DNA of 5,803 nucleotides from Akkermansiaceae bacterium (GTDB lineage: Bacteria > Verrucomicrobiota > Verrucomicrobiia > Verrucomicrobiales > Akkermansiaceae), in contig JALZWJ010000005.1 of NCBI GenBank assembly GCA_023300065.1, positions 1-5,803 of the forward strand, written 5' to 3'. The notes beneath the pieces are model-generated. The model ran no database searches and was not told the origin of the DNA. It worked only from the letters and a program-made list of their open reading frames with translations. This document shows positions 5,331 to 5,803 of this stretch, one piece after another. The translations under genes were made by a program, and so were the position numbers. Positions within the stretch are counted from its first letter, which is position 1. Each line of letters starts with the position of its first letter.

Positions 5331-5369
5331 CTCATAAGGCCTGCATTACAGCCCTCCCCTCAAACAAAC

Positions 5370-5396
5370 TTTCGCGAATTTCGTAAGTTTCGTGAT
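5370..5396. repeat. Three imperfect 9-bp tandem repeats (TTTCGnnnn)
   Basis: TTTCGCGAA, TTTCGTAAG and TTTCGTGAT follow each other without gaps, all beginning TTTCG. The first contains the 8-bp palindrome TTCGCGAA (5371-5378). The block ends 33 bp before the PLP-lyase ATG, where a promoter or regulator site would be expected. Could be an operator, or a degenerate copy of an intergenic repeat. Confidence 0.5.
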
Positions 5397-5429
5397 TGGC
5401 CCCTTCCCCAACCCAGCCATCATCCGCCC

Positions 5430-5803
5430 ATGACAAATTTCGACACCCCCATCGCCCGCCGCGCCACCGGTTCACTGAAGTGGGACCGCCGAGCTGACCT
5501 TGATCCCTTCTGGGTGGCCGACATGGACTTCATCTCCCCACCCGAGGTCATCTCCGCGATTCGTGAGCGCGTCGATCACGGCGTCTTCGGCTACGCAGTC
5601 CCCCACACCTCACTTGTCGAGACCCTCCAAAACTACCTCCAAAACCGCATCGGCTACTCCGCGCCCGAGGAAGAAATCATCCACCTCGGCGGCCTCGTCC
5701 CCGCGCTTTCCCTCGCCGCCCGCGCCTTCGGCCAGCCCGGCGACTCCGTTCTTTCCACCACCCCCGTTTACCCCCCCTTCCTCGGCATCCACAATGACGC
5801 CTC
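5430..5803 (+). CDS. MalY/PatB-type PLP-dependent C-S lyase, N-terminal part
   Basis: The first 124 residues are visible and the gene runs off the right edge. It belongs to fold-type I aminotransferases of the MalY/PatB (cystathionine beta-lyase) group, which split cystathionine or cysteine conjugates to pyruvate, ammonia and a thiol. Evidence: the typical opening FDTPIARRATGSLKWD (4-19), WVADMDF (28-34) followed by SPPEVISAIRERVDHGVFGY, the cofactor-phosphate loop region GGLVPALSLAARAF (87-100), and TPVYPPF (111-117). The PLP lysine lies beyond the window and cannot be checked. In Gram-negative bacteria such enzymes serve methionine synthesis or, as MalY, also bind MalT; no neighbour decides between these. 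There is no Shine-Dalgarno, and the ATG is preceded by TCCGCCC exactly as at the DUF177 gene. Confidence 0.93.
   Translation, partial: MTNFDTPIARRATGSLKWDRRADLDPFWVADMDFISPPEVISAIRERVDHGVFGYAVPHTSLVETLQNYLQNRIGYSAPEEEIIHLGGLVPALSLAARAFGQPGDSVLSTTPVYPPFLGIHNDA

Overview
The window holds eight protein-coding genes, two of them cut by the window edges, and no rRNA, tRNA, CRISPR array, insertion sequence or phage feature that I can see. The tail-to-tail gene packing, the starts with little Shine-Dalgarno, the C-rich third codon positions on the right and the protein flavour suggest a Verrucomicrobiota-like, Gram-negative-type bacterium with exported lipoproteins. This placement is an inference from style, not from a marker gene.

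Left part (1-2220). A radical SAM protein enters from the left edge on + and ends at 814. It overlaps by 23 bp, tail to tail, a - strand DUF547 lipoprotein gene (792-1601). Upstream of that, also on -, is a small exported cytochrome b562-like protein (1715-2137) with its own strong intrinsic terminator (1654-1687). An 83-bp divergent gap then leads to a + strand HAD phosphatase (gph-like, 2221-2853). That gap contains a well-formed Shine-Dalgarno, a possible 21-codon leader ORF ending in an ATGA overlap with the phosphatase start, and a small hairpin.

Right part (2221-5803). The phosphatase converges on aat (Leu/Phe-tRNA-protein transferase, -), and their stop codons overlap by 4 bp. aat is divergent, with a 29-bp gap, from the + strand cluster DUF177/YceD - rpmF (bL32) - plsX, a conserved arrangement linking ribosome supply to acyl-phosphate synthesis for phospholipids. 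A strong terminator lies between rpmF and plsX, with its U-tract ending six bases before the plsX ATG. The usual fabH/fabD genes do not follow plsX. Instead there is a 187-bp gap packed with small inverted repeats and a 9-bp tandem repeat, then the start of a MalY/PatB-type PLP C-S lyase that runs off the right edge.

Most of the window is ordinary housekeeping. The points most worth a second look are the hairpin-filled plsX-malY gap, the leader ORF before the phosphatase, the terminator before plsX, and a strong strand-dependent codon bias (G-ended in aat, C-ended in plsX and neighbours). I found no convincing new biological system.
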